Source: Apostichopus parvimensis (Eukaryota > Echinodermata > Holothuroidea > Aspidochirotida > Stichopodidae). Taken from it: a stretch of DNA of 64,000 bases. Below, piece by piece: positions 1 through 13,708 of this stretch (position 1 is its first letter; every line of letters begins with the position of its first letter). Made by a program: the position numbers and the translations under genes. The notes under the pieces were generated by a model. That model was not told the origin of the DNA and ran no database searches. It was given only the letters and a program-made list of their open reading frames with translations. Location: contig KN888322.1 of assembly GCA_000934455.1 (NCBI GenBank), positions 7,522-71,521 of the forward strand, given 5' to 3'.

Positions 1-2703
<2,703 letters not shown>

Positions 2704-2859
2704 CTATTGTTGTTCCTGATTTCATGTGTGACGAGAGGACAACAAAACCGAAACCTTCGCTTTCATGTCTGGTGAGGACGACTTCCGTTGCTCGGGCATC
2801 TACCGCTGAACTGATAATGGTTGACTGGGAGCTCCTACTGTGCGTCGGTGACGAAGATT
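2704..2859 (-). CDS. MAGI: MAGI exon: Ser-rich linker and PDZ4, first half
   Basis: This 156-base exon (phase 1 to 1) starts with a Ser-rich stretch (SSSPTHSRSSQS) and enters PDZ4 with TEVVLTRHESEGFGFVVLSS, the first strand and GFGF carboxylate loop. The equivalent vertebrate segment reads VVIHRKENEGFGFVIISS, so the call is firm. The acceptor is TTGCAG and the donor ATAG|GTATGA. Since this exon and the next are both symmetrical in phase, skipping one alone would keep the frame but split the domain. Confidence 0.95.
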
Positions 2860-3756
2860 CTGCAAGAGAAATGGAGCCATTCTTAGGACAGTCACTTTAA
2901 ATCACAAAAGAACAGCTTAGTCACAAAGAAGAAACTACTACTGCTTCAGAAATCAATGCATATTTCAATTGTGTGAAACAAATATCGAAAAAAACATACA
3001 GAACGACCAAACGCCTTGTTATTCAATACCTTGAAATGCAATGAAGACATTTTGTGCTGGCAAACACTGAAAACCCATCCCTGTTATTATAACTATATAA
3101 TTGCATGGTTCAATTGCCATAGCAACGCACATTGGATATCCCCAGTGTGGAGAGACTAAATGCTAAATGAAATTATAATATAGCATTGTATTCTGCAACC
3201 TGTATCTCTCAGTAAAGCATGATATAGGAGATAACTAGAATTCACAAGGCATGTAGCAACCATCATAAATTTCATACAGATTCAAAACGCTGTGCAATAC
3301 ACAGATAACATGGTACATTCCCATGGTGATATCAGACAAAAGTAATACACCCTTTCTCATAACAATATATGTGATGCTCACACTATAGCTAGAATGTTTA
3401 ATGATGACATACAGCTATGCATGTAACTGAAATAAAACAGATTTAGCATCAATCTGTATGAATTTTACACATTATAAGCTCAACTGGAGTTGTACACCTC
3501 TGCTGTCACTGGTTGGAAATTCTGTCTTTGTCAATAATAGCTTTGCACTTTCAAAGATTTTAAAAAATGATTTCAAAGCCTTTTGTCTGTTTACAATGTT
3601 ACAATTAAACACAATGTTATCAATCAAACTTTTACAAAGAGTTACTCATGATGACATTCCTCAGTTGTGAAATATTATTTTTAAAGCCTTCCCTTCCGTG
3701 CTCCAAATTGATATTCGTTTCCTAGGATCCAAAATAAGCATGCAAACAGCCACAGA

Positions 3757-3905
3757 GCTTATTTTATTTCGTTTATTTTATTTGTTTTTCTCACAACATA
3801 TATATGCAAAAAATGTAGCGAATACAGAGAGTTATGGAATGTGAAAGGAAGTGTATCAAGTAACCCTTGTGGGCTTGTGATACACTCCCTGTACAATGTA
3901 TTAGG
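3757..3905 (-). mobile_element. LINE-like 3' tail fragment
   Basis: On the minus strand a short inverted repeat (AGTGTATCA / TGATACACT) around CAAGCCCACAAGGGTT is followed by a tail of AAATAAAATAA-type repeats. A stem close to the 3' end followed by a simple AT-rich repeat is typical of CR1/L2-type non-LTR retrotransposon ends. No coding part is left, so the family is inferred from shape only. Confidence 0.35.
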
Positions 3906-4017
3906 TTGATAACTGTCATAGAGCATGTGAGATCTTCTGGGCTGATTAATATTTTGATTTTGAATTTGAATCAAAACAAATCTTTACAATAACACAAGGT
4001 ATTTCCACCGCCGATGT

Positions 4018-4035
4018 GTGAGTGTGTGTGTGCTT
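4018..4035 (-). promoter_or_regulatory. CA-repeat just downstream of PDZ3 donor
   Basis: On the transcript strand an ACACACACACTCACAC tract begins about 15 bases after the GTGAGA donor of the PDZ3 second-half exon. Intronic CA repeats near donors are known hnRNP L binding sites that modulate exon inclusion. A regulatory role here is inference. Confidence 0.3.
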
Positions 4036-4048
4036 GAGATTTTCTCAC

Positions 4049-4247
4049 CTCTTGGAGCTAATGGTACAATCCTTCGTATACCCAATGAGACTCTTCCAAT
4101 GTGTCCTGCATTGTTCATCAAGGTCACGACCTTTGAATGGGAGGCCCCGCTAACCGATTGCCCATCGATATAGAGGATCTGGTCTCCACTCTGAAGCCTG
4201 CCATCTACATCTGCTGCTCCACCATTTACGATGTTAGCCACAGAAAC
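4049..4247 (-). CDS. MAGI: MAGI exon: PDZ3, second half
   Basis: This 199-base exon (phase 0 to 1) reads VSVANIVNGGAADVDGRLQ, then SGDQILYIDGQSVSG and the SHSKVVTLMNNA helix, with a last strand GRVSLGIRRI. It matches the family PDZ3 pattern GSADRDGRLHPGDELVYVDG. His of SHSKVV is the class I determinant. The acceptor is CTCCAG and the donor AGAG|GTGAGA. The tail VPLAPRG starts the PDZ3-PDZ4 linker. Confidence 0.96.
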
Positions 4248-4359
4248 CTGGAGGAAGGAATAAAAAACGAAGAGGATGAAGAGGACAATTATGGAGATGA
4301 AGAGTACATATTTAATCGATACATCATCATATTCCACTCCCCACAATAACATTAACTCT

Positions 4360-5055
4360 AATACACTGTACTGTTCCTTATTGTACTGTACTGTTTTGTA
4401 CGGTAGTGTTCCGTACTGTAATGTAGTATACTGTACTGTAATTTACTGCACGGTATTGTATTGTTCTGTACTGCACAGTATCTACTGTACTGTATATACT
4501 GATTGTATGTACTTTAGTTTACTATACTGCACTGTGCTTCAGTGTAATGTATATGTATTATGTACTGTAATATACTGTAGTGTATGTAATGTATGTACTG
4601 TAGTTTACTGTACTTCGCTGTAGCATAAATGTATGTACTGTGCTGTAGTGTAATGTATATGTACTGTTGTGTGCTGTAGTGTTATGTATGTACTTTAGTA
4701 ACTTTACTGCACTGTGCTTTAGTTTAATGTATACTGTTGTTACTGAACAATAGTGTAATGTATATGTACTGTTGTTACTGAACAATAGTGTAATGTATAT
4801 GTACTGTAGTTTACTGTACTGTGCTGTAGCATAAATGTATGCACTGCGCTGTAGTGTAATGTAAAGGTACTTCAGTTACTGTACTGCACTTTGCTTTAGT
4901 GTAATGTATATGTAGTGTTGTTTACTGTACTGTGCTATAGTGTAAATGTATGTATTGCACTGTGATGTAGTGTAATGTATATGTACTGTAGTTTACTGTA
5001 TGCACTGTACTGTGCTGTAGTGTAAATGTGTATTGTATTGTATTGTATTGTAATG
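4360..5055. repeat. TGTACTG-type minisatellite
   Basis: About 700 bases are built from degenerate copies of TACTGTAGTTTACTGTACTG and TGTAGTGTAATGTATATG modules. Higher-order units of roughly 90-100 bases recur, and the far end decays into (TATTG)n. Open frames across it on both strands are by-products of the repeat. Confidence 0.9.
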
Positions 5056-5814
5056 CACTTGGATACATGTGAGAATGCTACGATTTTTTTTGTCTTGGCC
5101 TAACAAGGTTGTTAATTAGTGTTTAATACCAATTCAATTATGAAAACAATTTGCTCCCCACTTTTGTATGCAAATTAGGCTACACAACATACATATACAG
5201 TATGACTACAAAGGTGTAATTGGTCAAGATTAGGCTATAGCATACAATTTTTCTCTATATATATTGTTTCTTTTGAAATTTAAATACTAGTTCATCTTAC
5301 GAGTATTCAAACAATTTATTTGTATGGCCTATGCAAAACATACTTTGCAATTATTCAAATTTGTATAAAATACTTATCATGTAGCTTAGAACTACTGTTT
5401 AACAGTAGCTCTGGCATTAAGCTGATGTTATAACTCTTATCTCCATTTTCATTCTACATGAACAACAAAACTATTTTGCCAGAATGTTTCTAGAGGTAAT
5501 AAATGTCACAAATGATTGACTGTGCTAACTGTTACCATGGTAATTATGATCTTATCTAGTACAGTGTGAAAATCTCCCAAATGACAAAATCCTGTAACAT
5601 GAATACACCACCTTTGCACCTCCAACTAAATTGTCACCTAGAGAAGGCTGTTCTCATGTTACAGATTCTAACCTGCATTGCAGTCATAAAACAGAAATGA
5701 CAAGGTTACCCTACATATTCTGCACTGCAAAGTCATGGGGTGTAACAATTTTGATCTTGTAGTTTTGATTAGTTCTCAGTGTATGTTCCATGACAACAAG
5801 GTTATATACTTACT

Positions 5815-5910
5815 TTTTTATTTTATTTTGAACTTTTATTTTGAACACTTTTTTTTTTGAACACTTATTTTGAACAATTTTGAACACAATCAATTTTATT
5901 TTGAACACTG
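5815..5910. repeat. TTTTATTTTGAACAC short tandem repeat
   Basis: About six imperfect copies of a 12-17 base unit containing TTTTGAACA. Confidence 0.8.
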
Positions 5911-6054
5911 CAATTAATGTCACAAAAATCAGGTTCAGTCATAATCACTTGTTCAAAGTTATTGGTCAGGTCAATCCTTCAGTGAAGCATAAATGCTATT
6001 AAATCTTTATAGTCTGCATGTAAAAGTCAATTACTAACAAGAAATGCAACAACG

Positions 6055-6676
6055 AATGGCATTCCTGTGCACTGAGGGTATTGCATCATAAGAACATGCT
6101 ACAGCATGGACAGAACAAAACAGAAAAGTAGAATATCCTAGTAATGACCTCACAACTAACAAACTCTTCTGGACAGCGACTAATCCCACATTTCTGATTG
6201 ACTTTATCCTTAATCTATATTGATCTTACCTGAATACCTTCCTCAGTACCAGGAATTAAACACAGAATGGCATTCCTGTGCACTGAGGGTATTGCATCAC
6301 AAGAACATGCTACAGTATGGACAGAACAAAACAGAAAAGTAGAATATCCTAGTAATGACCTCAAAAACTAACAAACTCTTCTGGACAGCGACTAATCCCA
6401 CAGTTCTGACTGACTAAATCCTTAATCTTTATTGATCTTACCTGAGTACCCTTCTCAGTACAAGGAATTAAACACAGAATGGCTTTCCTGTGCACTGAGG
6501 GTATTGCATCATAAGAACATGCTAAAGTGTGGACAGAACAAAACAGAAAAGTAGAATATCCTAGTAATGACCTCACAACTAACAAACTCTTCTGAACAGC
6601 AGCTAATCCCACAGTTCTGATTGACATATATCCTTAATCTTTATTGATCTTACCTGAGTACCCTCCTCAGTACCAC
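6055..6676. repeat. ~212-bp tandem array carrying a copied splice donor
   Basis: Three head-to-tail copies begin at 6055, 6266 and 6478 (spacing 211 and 212). The third runs through the genuine donor at 6653 into the last ~23 bases of the PDZ3 first-half exon. Copies one and two therefore carry exon-end look-alikes followed by an intact GTAAGAT donor (minus strand, near 6233 and 6444). Copies differ at a few percent of positions, so the array is fairly recent. Confidence 0.93.
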
Positions 6677-6811
6677 CAACAATTCGAAATCCAAATCCGT
6701 TTTCACCTTTCTTCAAGAAAATAGTAGATTCGATGAAGTGGCTTTGAGCATCTCTGCCTGGAGAATGAGGCTGTCCCCTAGACTGCGGTCTGCTCAGTCT
6801 ATCCTCTGGAC
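6654..6811 (-). CDS. MAGI: MAGI exon: linker and PDZ3, first half
   Basis: This 158-base exon (phase 1 to 0) has an Arg/Pro/Ser linker (PEDRLSRPQSRGQPHSP) and then PDZ3 from STIFLKKGENGFGFRIVGG to EEGTQ. The GFGFRIVGG loop matches vertebrate MAGI GFGFRILGG. The acceptor is CGAAG and the donor CAG|GTAAGA. The final ~23 bases plus donor are duplicated twice in the intron just downstream, so donor choice may be less precise here. Confidence 0.95.
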
Positions 6812-7364
6812 CTTCGAGTAGGAAATGATAAAATATCTATAACGGTGCAAGAACATTCAAAGCCCAAACAATGACCAGAGGGCATGGAAAATATGAAAAT
6901 GATCAGCAAACATGGAAAATATGAAAATGATCATTAGAGCGTGTAAAAATATAAAAAAGAGAAAAATGTACAAAAATCAATGCACTGATTCCTGCATGCC
7001 CAGGAACAAATTGCTCTGTTTGACTGTAATATATGTTATGGGTGGAATGTATTAGCTAGAGTGTGTTTTGATAGAGTATTATGGTTTGTGGCAGTAATAG
7101 GCTTCACTGTTGTAATACAAGTTGTCAAGGAGGCCTGGAATGTGTTGCATAGGTTGTACTACTACAGTGTTGTACAAAGGCAGAGTGTTTTGAAATGAGC
7201 TGCTGGAGTGTATCACACTTCTTGATCCACATGCTTGAATAAATGGGGTCTCTATTAAACAACATTACCGCATGACAGGGGGCCGGGAGGAGGGTGGACC
7301 CGAAGACTTTCAAAACATTAAATACACAATGGGCGACCCTAGAGTTGTAACCTGGAATTTTTAC

Positions 7365-7630
7365 CTTTAAACCCATTTCGTAACGGTGGACCTCTGAAAA
7401 TCTTGTCTTTGGAAGTGATTCGAAATTTCAACATCGTTTCCCTTAATACATTACTGAAACTGCCATCTCTCATGCGGTCCGAAATCAAATAAATATCGGG
7501 CAGTGTGAAGGATATCATCCATCCGACGGAAAATGAAACAACAAAATAGTCCAGGGCTAGCTTTTGTTCGTCTCCTCGAAATATCTCAAAGGCCGATGCA
7601 AATTCATCTTGCAGCTTTGGCTGATTTGAA
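7365..7630 (-). CDS. unassigned exon-like open segment
   Basis: The segment has 88 codons without a stop between acceptor-like CTATCAG and donor AAAG|GTAAAA. It has mixed hydrophobic/charged composition: FASAFEIFRGDEQKLALDYF, then a hydrophobic FVVSFSVGWMISFTLPD stretch, and a basic end RITSKDKIFRGPPLRNG. Its GC and codon pattern look more exon-like than the surrounding intron. No family was recognised. It ends in phase 1, matching the start of the next MAGI exon (6811), but its acceptor frame does not match the preceding MAGI exon. It could be an alternative first exon (internal Met in WMISF), an exon of a nested gene, or a remnant. Confidence 0.4.
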
Positions 7631-10600
7631 CTGATAGAACAAACCGGTTACATACATACAATCTTACAAACAGATCAGACCTCCATATGGATTCAGACAA
7701 CTTGAAAAAGTGAGTAGAGGGAAAAAAATGCACTATGGTATTAAGTTGTTTTATTCTTCACAAAGACAATTTGTTGACTCTCCTTCCTGAGATGAAAACA
7801 TACTTCACTTTGAAGGTTCCTGACTTACAAGGCTGCATAACACCTGCTCCCTACTATCTATAGTTGCAAAGTTCAAATGTGTCACATTTAGCAAACTAAT
7901 AGCCTGTGTTGGCAATCTCAAAGACTTTCAGAAATTTTCACTCAATTTACGATGACCTTTGGAAGCTATTAATCAGGGTTTTTTTTTCTTTCTTTCTCTC
8001 CTATAAGTGTTCTCTCAGAATGGAATAACTACTTATCAAAGTCCAGTAGTAGGTATGGCAGTAGATAATGGCAATACCGGTCTAGTCTGTCCTCCAGGGA
8101 ATTTTGTATTCCAAATAAAAATGGCTAATTGGATAGGATTTGATATGCAATGTTCTTTCTTCTCTTGCCAATACCTATAAAGTAACATAAACTGCCTGAG
8201 ATACCCTCAATATGTACAACTGTTGCTGGCTGCATCACTTTTCCAAGAAAGTGACAGGCTTGTATAATAACACATGCTCAAAATGACAAAAGAGCAGTTA
8301 CTTCCAAGCAAGCAAGGCATGTTTTCAAAGAAAATTAAAACACAAGAACAAATAAAAAATGAATTCACTCTACATATCTCCCGCACAAAATTGAACAGAG
8401 GTAAGAAATCCAGACATGATGACCAACAACTCTTGAAGATAGACACTTTTCACTGACAGAATGTCTGACATATTTAGCATTATGTATGATGACACATACA
8501 CAGCAACAATTTTGCCATCCTCTGAGATTTGAAGAGAAACACTTGAATCCCTCCTTGTAACATGTTACGACAACCATCAAGAGGAGACGGAGACATATAG
8601 AGAGAGATACAGCATAAAATGATACACTATACTCTACCCCTTCATTACTGATTGTTTGTGTATTAGTATTATTTATTACTAAGATATTCTAAGGTGACAC
8701 ATACACAAGGAGGCAATGGTATCTATAGTTTCAAACTCCACTTGAAGTTGCCAGCCATGATGAGTCCTGTGGAATTGCTTTAATAGGTGTTAAGCTGTGA
8801 ACTCTTCTGCCTGACACGTTTATCATTGGAGGTAACTGTTAGAAGTAATGCACAGTTTAAGAATAATGTAAAGCCATGGTTTGGCAGCTCACAAATCAAC
8901 CCTCCTAGTGATAATTCCATATAAGTACAATTTGTTACTCAAATTTCCTTGAATTATGCCAGATTGATTCTTACGCCGCAATGAGAATCATAATAAACAG
9001 AAATCTTTTCAGAAGACAGAGAATTTTGTTTATCACAGATATCAGTGTTTCAGTAAGCACAATTTTCCAAGTCTCCAGAATTTTAATTTCATTGTCACAA
9101 ACTTTCCCCACTCTGCATTTTTCGAAAACCACCAAACATAAATGCTCACAAAAGCAAACAAAAGCCTCTATACCGGTTTGTCATATCATGAGATCGTACG
9201 CTCAGAAACTTTCCAGTTACCTTCATTATCACCAGGTGAGTATTTTGCGTATATTTGACCTACATCTATACCATCCTAATTTCCCAACGTAAGAACACAC
9301 ATCTTACAATATATATGAACTGAGGAAACATCCAGGACACTACCATCCAGTTAATATTCACTCTCTCTAAAACACCTTTCACTCACAACAGTCTGAAATC
9401 TACAGAGTTGGAACGCCATGCCTAACACCACATATATTATGTTTGTTTAGCTTGTGGTCTGACCAAAATTTGTCACATTTCAAGAAAGCCTAAATTAATG
9501 ACCAAACAAATATTCCATAGGAAATAGTACTGTTCAAAATCGTTCTCAAACAGATAAAATCATTCTCACACAGAAATATGCGACGGAAATCCGCTCCTCG
9601 TTAGTGAAGTAACGAAACCACTGGTGTTCCCATAGGTAATTAACTGTCAGCAAAATGATTCAAAAATTTGGACAGACTGAAGGGAAATCAGTCTAAATTA
9701 ATTCCAGCAAAGTTACCACAAAGAGAGCTCTGCTAATTGTCTGAACCATCCATCACAAATAAATTGTCGATTGAGCGATGCACTCAAATTTTGGTGTTTC
9801 TTATTGAGAAAAATCCTGAATTATCCCAGACATATGTGGGTTAGATAAATGATGATAGTAGTCTCTACCTAGGGGTACCAATCTAAACACATCATTTGCA
9901 ATCTAAACACATCTTTCCCAATCTAAACACACATCTTTCTTGCAGGTCCATATCCATAGTTGGCTGTAATGCAAATTACTGAGCGGTACAGCTCAGAGCT
10001 GTCACGAATCCTCTGAGAATTCTCCCCAAGGGGGAATCCTAGTCCTGACAAATGTAAGAATATCCACTAAATCAGAAGACACATAAATCGGAAGGGTGTT
10101 CTCATCTGCTTTAGATAATGTTTTAATTATGACCTCGAATCATTCAATTATTACAAGGTTTTTTGTTCTGTTTCCAGTCAGAGTTCAATCTGCAACAATT
10201 CCCTGCAAGAGGCAACTTTTTATGTACAATGATAGCACATTTCTTTTTGCTTAGATTCTGTGCACATAGTTTACAGTCACAGTTCTACTGCCAAAATCGC
10301 TTCAAATTTTAAGTCGCCTTAAAATGTAAGTTTCCAGGCTTCTTCGGCACTAATTCCCCACAGACTCATAAACCACACGGAATGACATCATCGCTAGAAT
10401 ACATGTGTATGTATCAAATAGTTACCCTGACCTGCAACAATTATTGCTGTATAGTAAAGCACATATATATACCTATACTGTACATCCCACAGGAAAGCTA
10501 CCTAATACCAAAAAGATATGAAACAGGAGTATATCACTATTATTATCATTCCCACGAGAGAGTTAATTTATTAAAAGCACTGGTAAGGATTCTGTGTATT

Positions 10601-11224
10601 GTTTTTATTTTTGCTGTTCTATAATTTTTAATGATTTAAATTTTATAAGTTTAGTCCAGAAAACCTTGGTACTACTGACAGACATTAAGCAATGAAGAAG
10701 AAGGAGGGATAAGGAGGCAGAAAACTTTCTGCTGAATAATCGTAAAATCATTACCATTATGACAACCGGAAATCTCTGAAAGATATTTGACAAGGACACA
10801 GAGCAAAGTACAAATTAGCGGGTACTTTACAAGGGCAGACAATTTTATGAAGAAGAAAAAATCACAATTTGTTTTTTTACTCAGAGAGGTCTACAATACA
10901 GTTATGTGCAGACATGGTAGATAATGAGCTTTAACAGTATAAGAACTACTGATGCTTTAGAGTAGTTTTTAGGTGGCTTTAAAGTAGTTTTAAGGTAGTT
11001 TAAAGTAGTTTTACAAGTTCAGATCAATTCTAATTTTATTCAAGTGGCTTGTAAAATTGCAAATGACTGTCTGTGTCAAATTCAAAGTAACAACAGTTCA
11101 TGTGTTTGTGTTACCCTGCCAAGGTAGTAAGTTACAAACTTTTCCTCTGATCTTTAGAAAAGAAATATCCTGGTATATATTCAAGAATACCTGGTTGGAA
11201 GGGAGAGTTAAGGTGTGGGGTGGG

Positions 11225-11395
11225 TGAGCATCGGCGCACACATCAACTCAACTTTTGACACTGCAAACTTTACAACTTCGATGACTCGATCAAGCGCATG
11301 ACATCACGCCCGGAAGTAAGTTCCGCATCGATTCCGTCTGCCTACGCTACAGGGAACTTAGAGCGGCGGCTAATCCAACCAAGGTAACACTTTGT
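11225..11395. promoter_or_regulatory. CpG-containing promoter-like patch
   Basis: In an AT-rich intron this patch is unusually rich in CpG. It contains an ETS-type CCGGAAGT, a CRE-like TGACATCA, a GCGGCGG block and, on the plus strand, GTAAGT- and GTAACA-type donors. It could be an internal promoter for a short transcript in either direction. There is no direct support from coding sequence beside it. Confidence 0.3.
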
Positions 11396-13306
11396 CATAC
11401 TCTCTGTCACAGATTTCAAGCTTGGATACTAAAATTCGGAGAACAAACACATACACACACACATACAGGAAGTAGAATCTGTACACAAGCGTAGCTCTTC
11501 TATGAAAATATACTGGTAGCCGACTACCTAGGCACCAGAACTATACGCCGACTCATATACCGAACGAGATAGCAATAGATCATTACTGATAACATTGAAC
11601 TCTCATATATAGACTGGTTGAATTTTCACCTGGTTTTTAAGTCATGCTTCTGTAATTATACTTCATTAAAGCATTAAAGGTCGTCCCACTGCTTTAGCAT
11701 ACTGACTGTTTTGTGGGTGCTGTTACTACTGGATACCACTATCTCTCCAACACTCATACATATCATTAAAACTTCCAACAACCAACAAAAAATTAAAAAC
11801 AGAGTATATACCTATATAACGTCTTTCACAAACAACGCTAGACTAATGCTAACATTCTTTATGTTTGTGCTAATTAAATATTGTTTTTTTGTCAAGTGGT
11901 AGTGAAGAGTCGAACTACATTTCCAAACAGTGCATCAGAGTTATTTTCGATAGCAACAAATTATATGGATATATTTTTTTTTGTACATGTATCTCATTGG
12001 AAACTGTATTGTACCTTACTCTCAACATGCTTTTAAATGACTTAAATCTATTTCGAGAATGTGACCCATTTTCACGATTGCATTTGACACAAATGATAAG
12101 ACACGATAAGATGCACAACAAGACCAAAACAAATTTTTCTCTGAAATTCAGAAAAGCTTTGTCGAGTTGAAAAGTTCAACAAAAGGAAAAAATATCCAAC
12201 AGGATGGTACAAAAGAGGCAAGAGTAAAAGTAAATCAAATTTAAATTTGCTGCATATAGCATAACATGGGTAGTACCCTCTTGGTATCCGTCCAAAGTTA
12301 TCCACTATACAATGCAATATTTCTTCTTATAAATACTCCATTTTACTGGTCCACAAAACTTGCACTAAAACTGTGACACCGCCATATTTGAATCCATCTA
12401 AACAAGTTCAATTTTTCTTTGGACTTCTTAGCTTGTAATCCATTGTAAATCTATTGCACGACGTAAGCACAGTATTCCTTAGCTAGCAACCGACTAGGAC
12501 TGTGTGTACTTTGACTACGTTTAAGTGACACTCTGCCCATAGTTGTCCCACACTTGATATCGAAACCAAACATCATTGTTGCCACTTGTATGGAAGAGTA
12601 AACAGACGGATCTCTTTCCCACATTTTGTGACCCTTCTTTCAATGTGGCAGGGTATCACTCGATCCCCACCAACCTCCAGGTAAATTTAATACAATTACT
12701 AGAAGTAAAGTTACAGCCTGTTCATTCACTCTGGGTGTTTGGACCCTCATTTAATCCAACAGCCTTCACAATATACTTGTACACAATGTTCACAACAATA
12801 CTGCATATAGGCCAACACACATTTGTTTTCATTAATTAGTGAGTAGAAAATTAACTGAAAAGAAAGTCTGTTACATAGTATCCCCGGCTGATCCATTGCT
12901 TTGTGCACCATATATATAACTCCACCATAAATGGTCAACAAGACATAGAGCAGAAATATGCAACAGCACATACAGCTGTTGGATGGTTTGTAATTTGTAA
13001 TTATAAGATGGACTTGTATACAATGATTAATCTGAGGTATAACAACATTGATACACTTAATTCTGATTTGGAACCTCTAAAATTGGATCAATCGGTCTTT
13101 TAAATTTATTCTAACACTTGGTTTCATCAAATACAATCGTATTTTGAGTAATCTTTGATAAGTTTGTGGAGTATTGATGCCAAAAAAAATCTCTGTTAAG
13201 GTCTAAAGTCAGGTACTGGGTACAAAACTAACTATAAATGAAAGAAGTAAAACCAAAAAAAAAGTTTCAAAAGAAAATTGCTGAGAGAGGGAAGAGATGA
13301 ACTTAC

Positions 13307-13708
13307 GATACTGGTGGTTGTTGAGATGGGGTGGCTGTCTCCTGTCTTGATAATACATCCTCTTCTGATGAGAATCCAAGCTCACCCCTCCCAATGAGTG
13401 TCGATCAGGCTCATAACCACGGGGATCCCTTTGGGGTGCCCTGCCCCTCATGCGATCGTTTCCATCTTCGAAACCGTCCACCCTGTTGGGGGGTAGATGA
13501 TCTGTCATCTGATTGTAGTGGGAGTTTTGCCCAGTAGGGGAATGCGGGGGAGCCCCTGGACGATACCCATCATGAGAGCGTGGAGGGGGTTCACTTCTCC
13601 GCCGCTGGGCATCTCTCTGGAATGGTTCCTTGCCGTTTTGGTACTTATGGGGCCTTCTGTCGTGAGGGGGATGCCGATGGTCTCCCCTTTCGTCAGGATA
13701 GCCAATGC
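13307..13708 (-). CDS. MAGI: MAGI exon: large basic/proline linker between PDZ2 and PDZ3
   Basis: This 402-base exon (phase 1 to 1) encodes 134 residues of low-complexity linker rich in Arg, Pro, His, Asp and Gln (GIGYPDERGDHRHPPHDRR near the start, YYQDRRQPPHLNNHQY near the end). No folded domain is visible. Several SPT/SEPPP-type sites could be phosphorylated or bind WW/SH3 domains (inference). The acceptor is TTTAG and the donor TATC|GTAAGT. It is symmetrical, so skipping it preserves frame. It makes this inter-PDZ linker longer than I recall in vertebrate MAGIs. Confidence 0.9.

Larger units (their letters stand above)
2860..4048 (-). other. intron between PDZ3 and PDZ4 exons
   Basis: The intron is about 1.19 kb. 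It contains a probable minus-strand LINE 3' tail (3757-3905) and, next to the upstream donor, a CA-repeat (4018-4035). No exon-like open segment was seen. Confidence 0.8.
4248..6653 (-). other. intron within PDZ3
   Basis: The 2.4-kb intron is heavily repetitive: a TGTACTG-type minisatellite at 4360-5055, TTTTATTTTGAACAC repeats at 5815-5910, and a ~212-bp tandem array at 6055-6676 that includes copies of the upstream exon's end. About 5060-5810 is plain AT-rich sequence with nothing recognisable. Confidence 0.85.
6812..13306 (-). other. intron between linker exon and PDZ3
   Basis: The intron is 6.5 kb. It contains an unassigned open exon-like segment (7365-7630) and a CpG-containing promoter-like patch (11225-11395). 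Short CAATCTAAACACATCTTTC repeats lie near 9888-9945, and TAAAGTAGTTTTA repeats near 10960-11015. The remainder is AT-rich with only chance open frames. Confidence 0.75.

Noticed and set aside
4276-4623. Cys/Tyr-rich open frames on both strands around 4.3-4.8 kb
   Set aside because: They are translations of the TGTACTG minisatellite.
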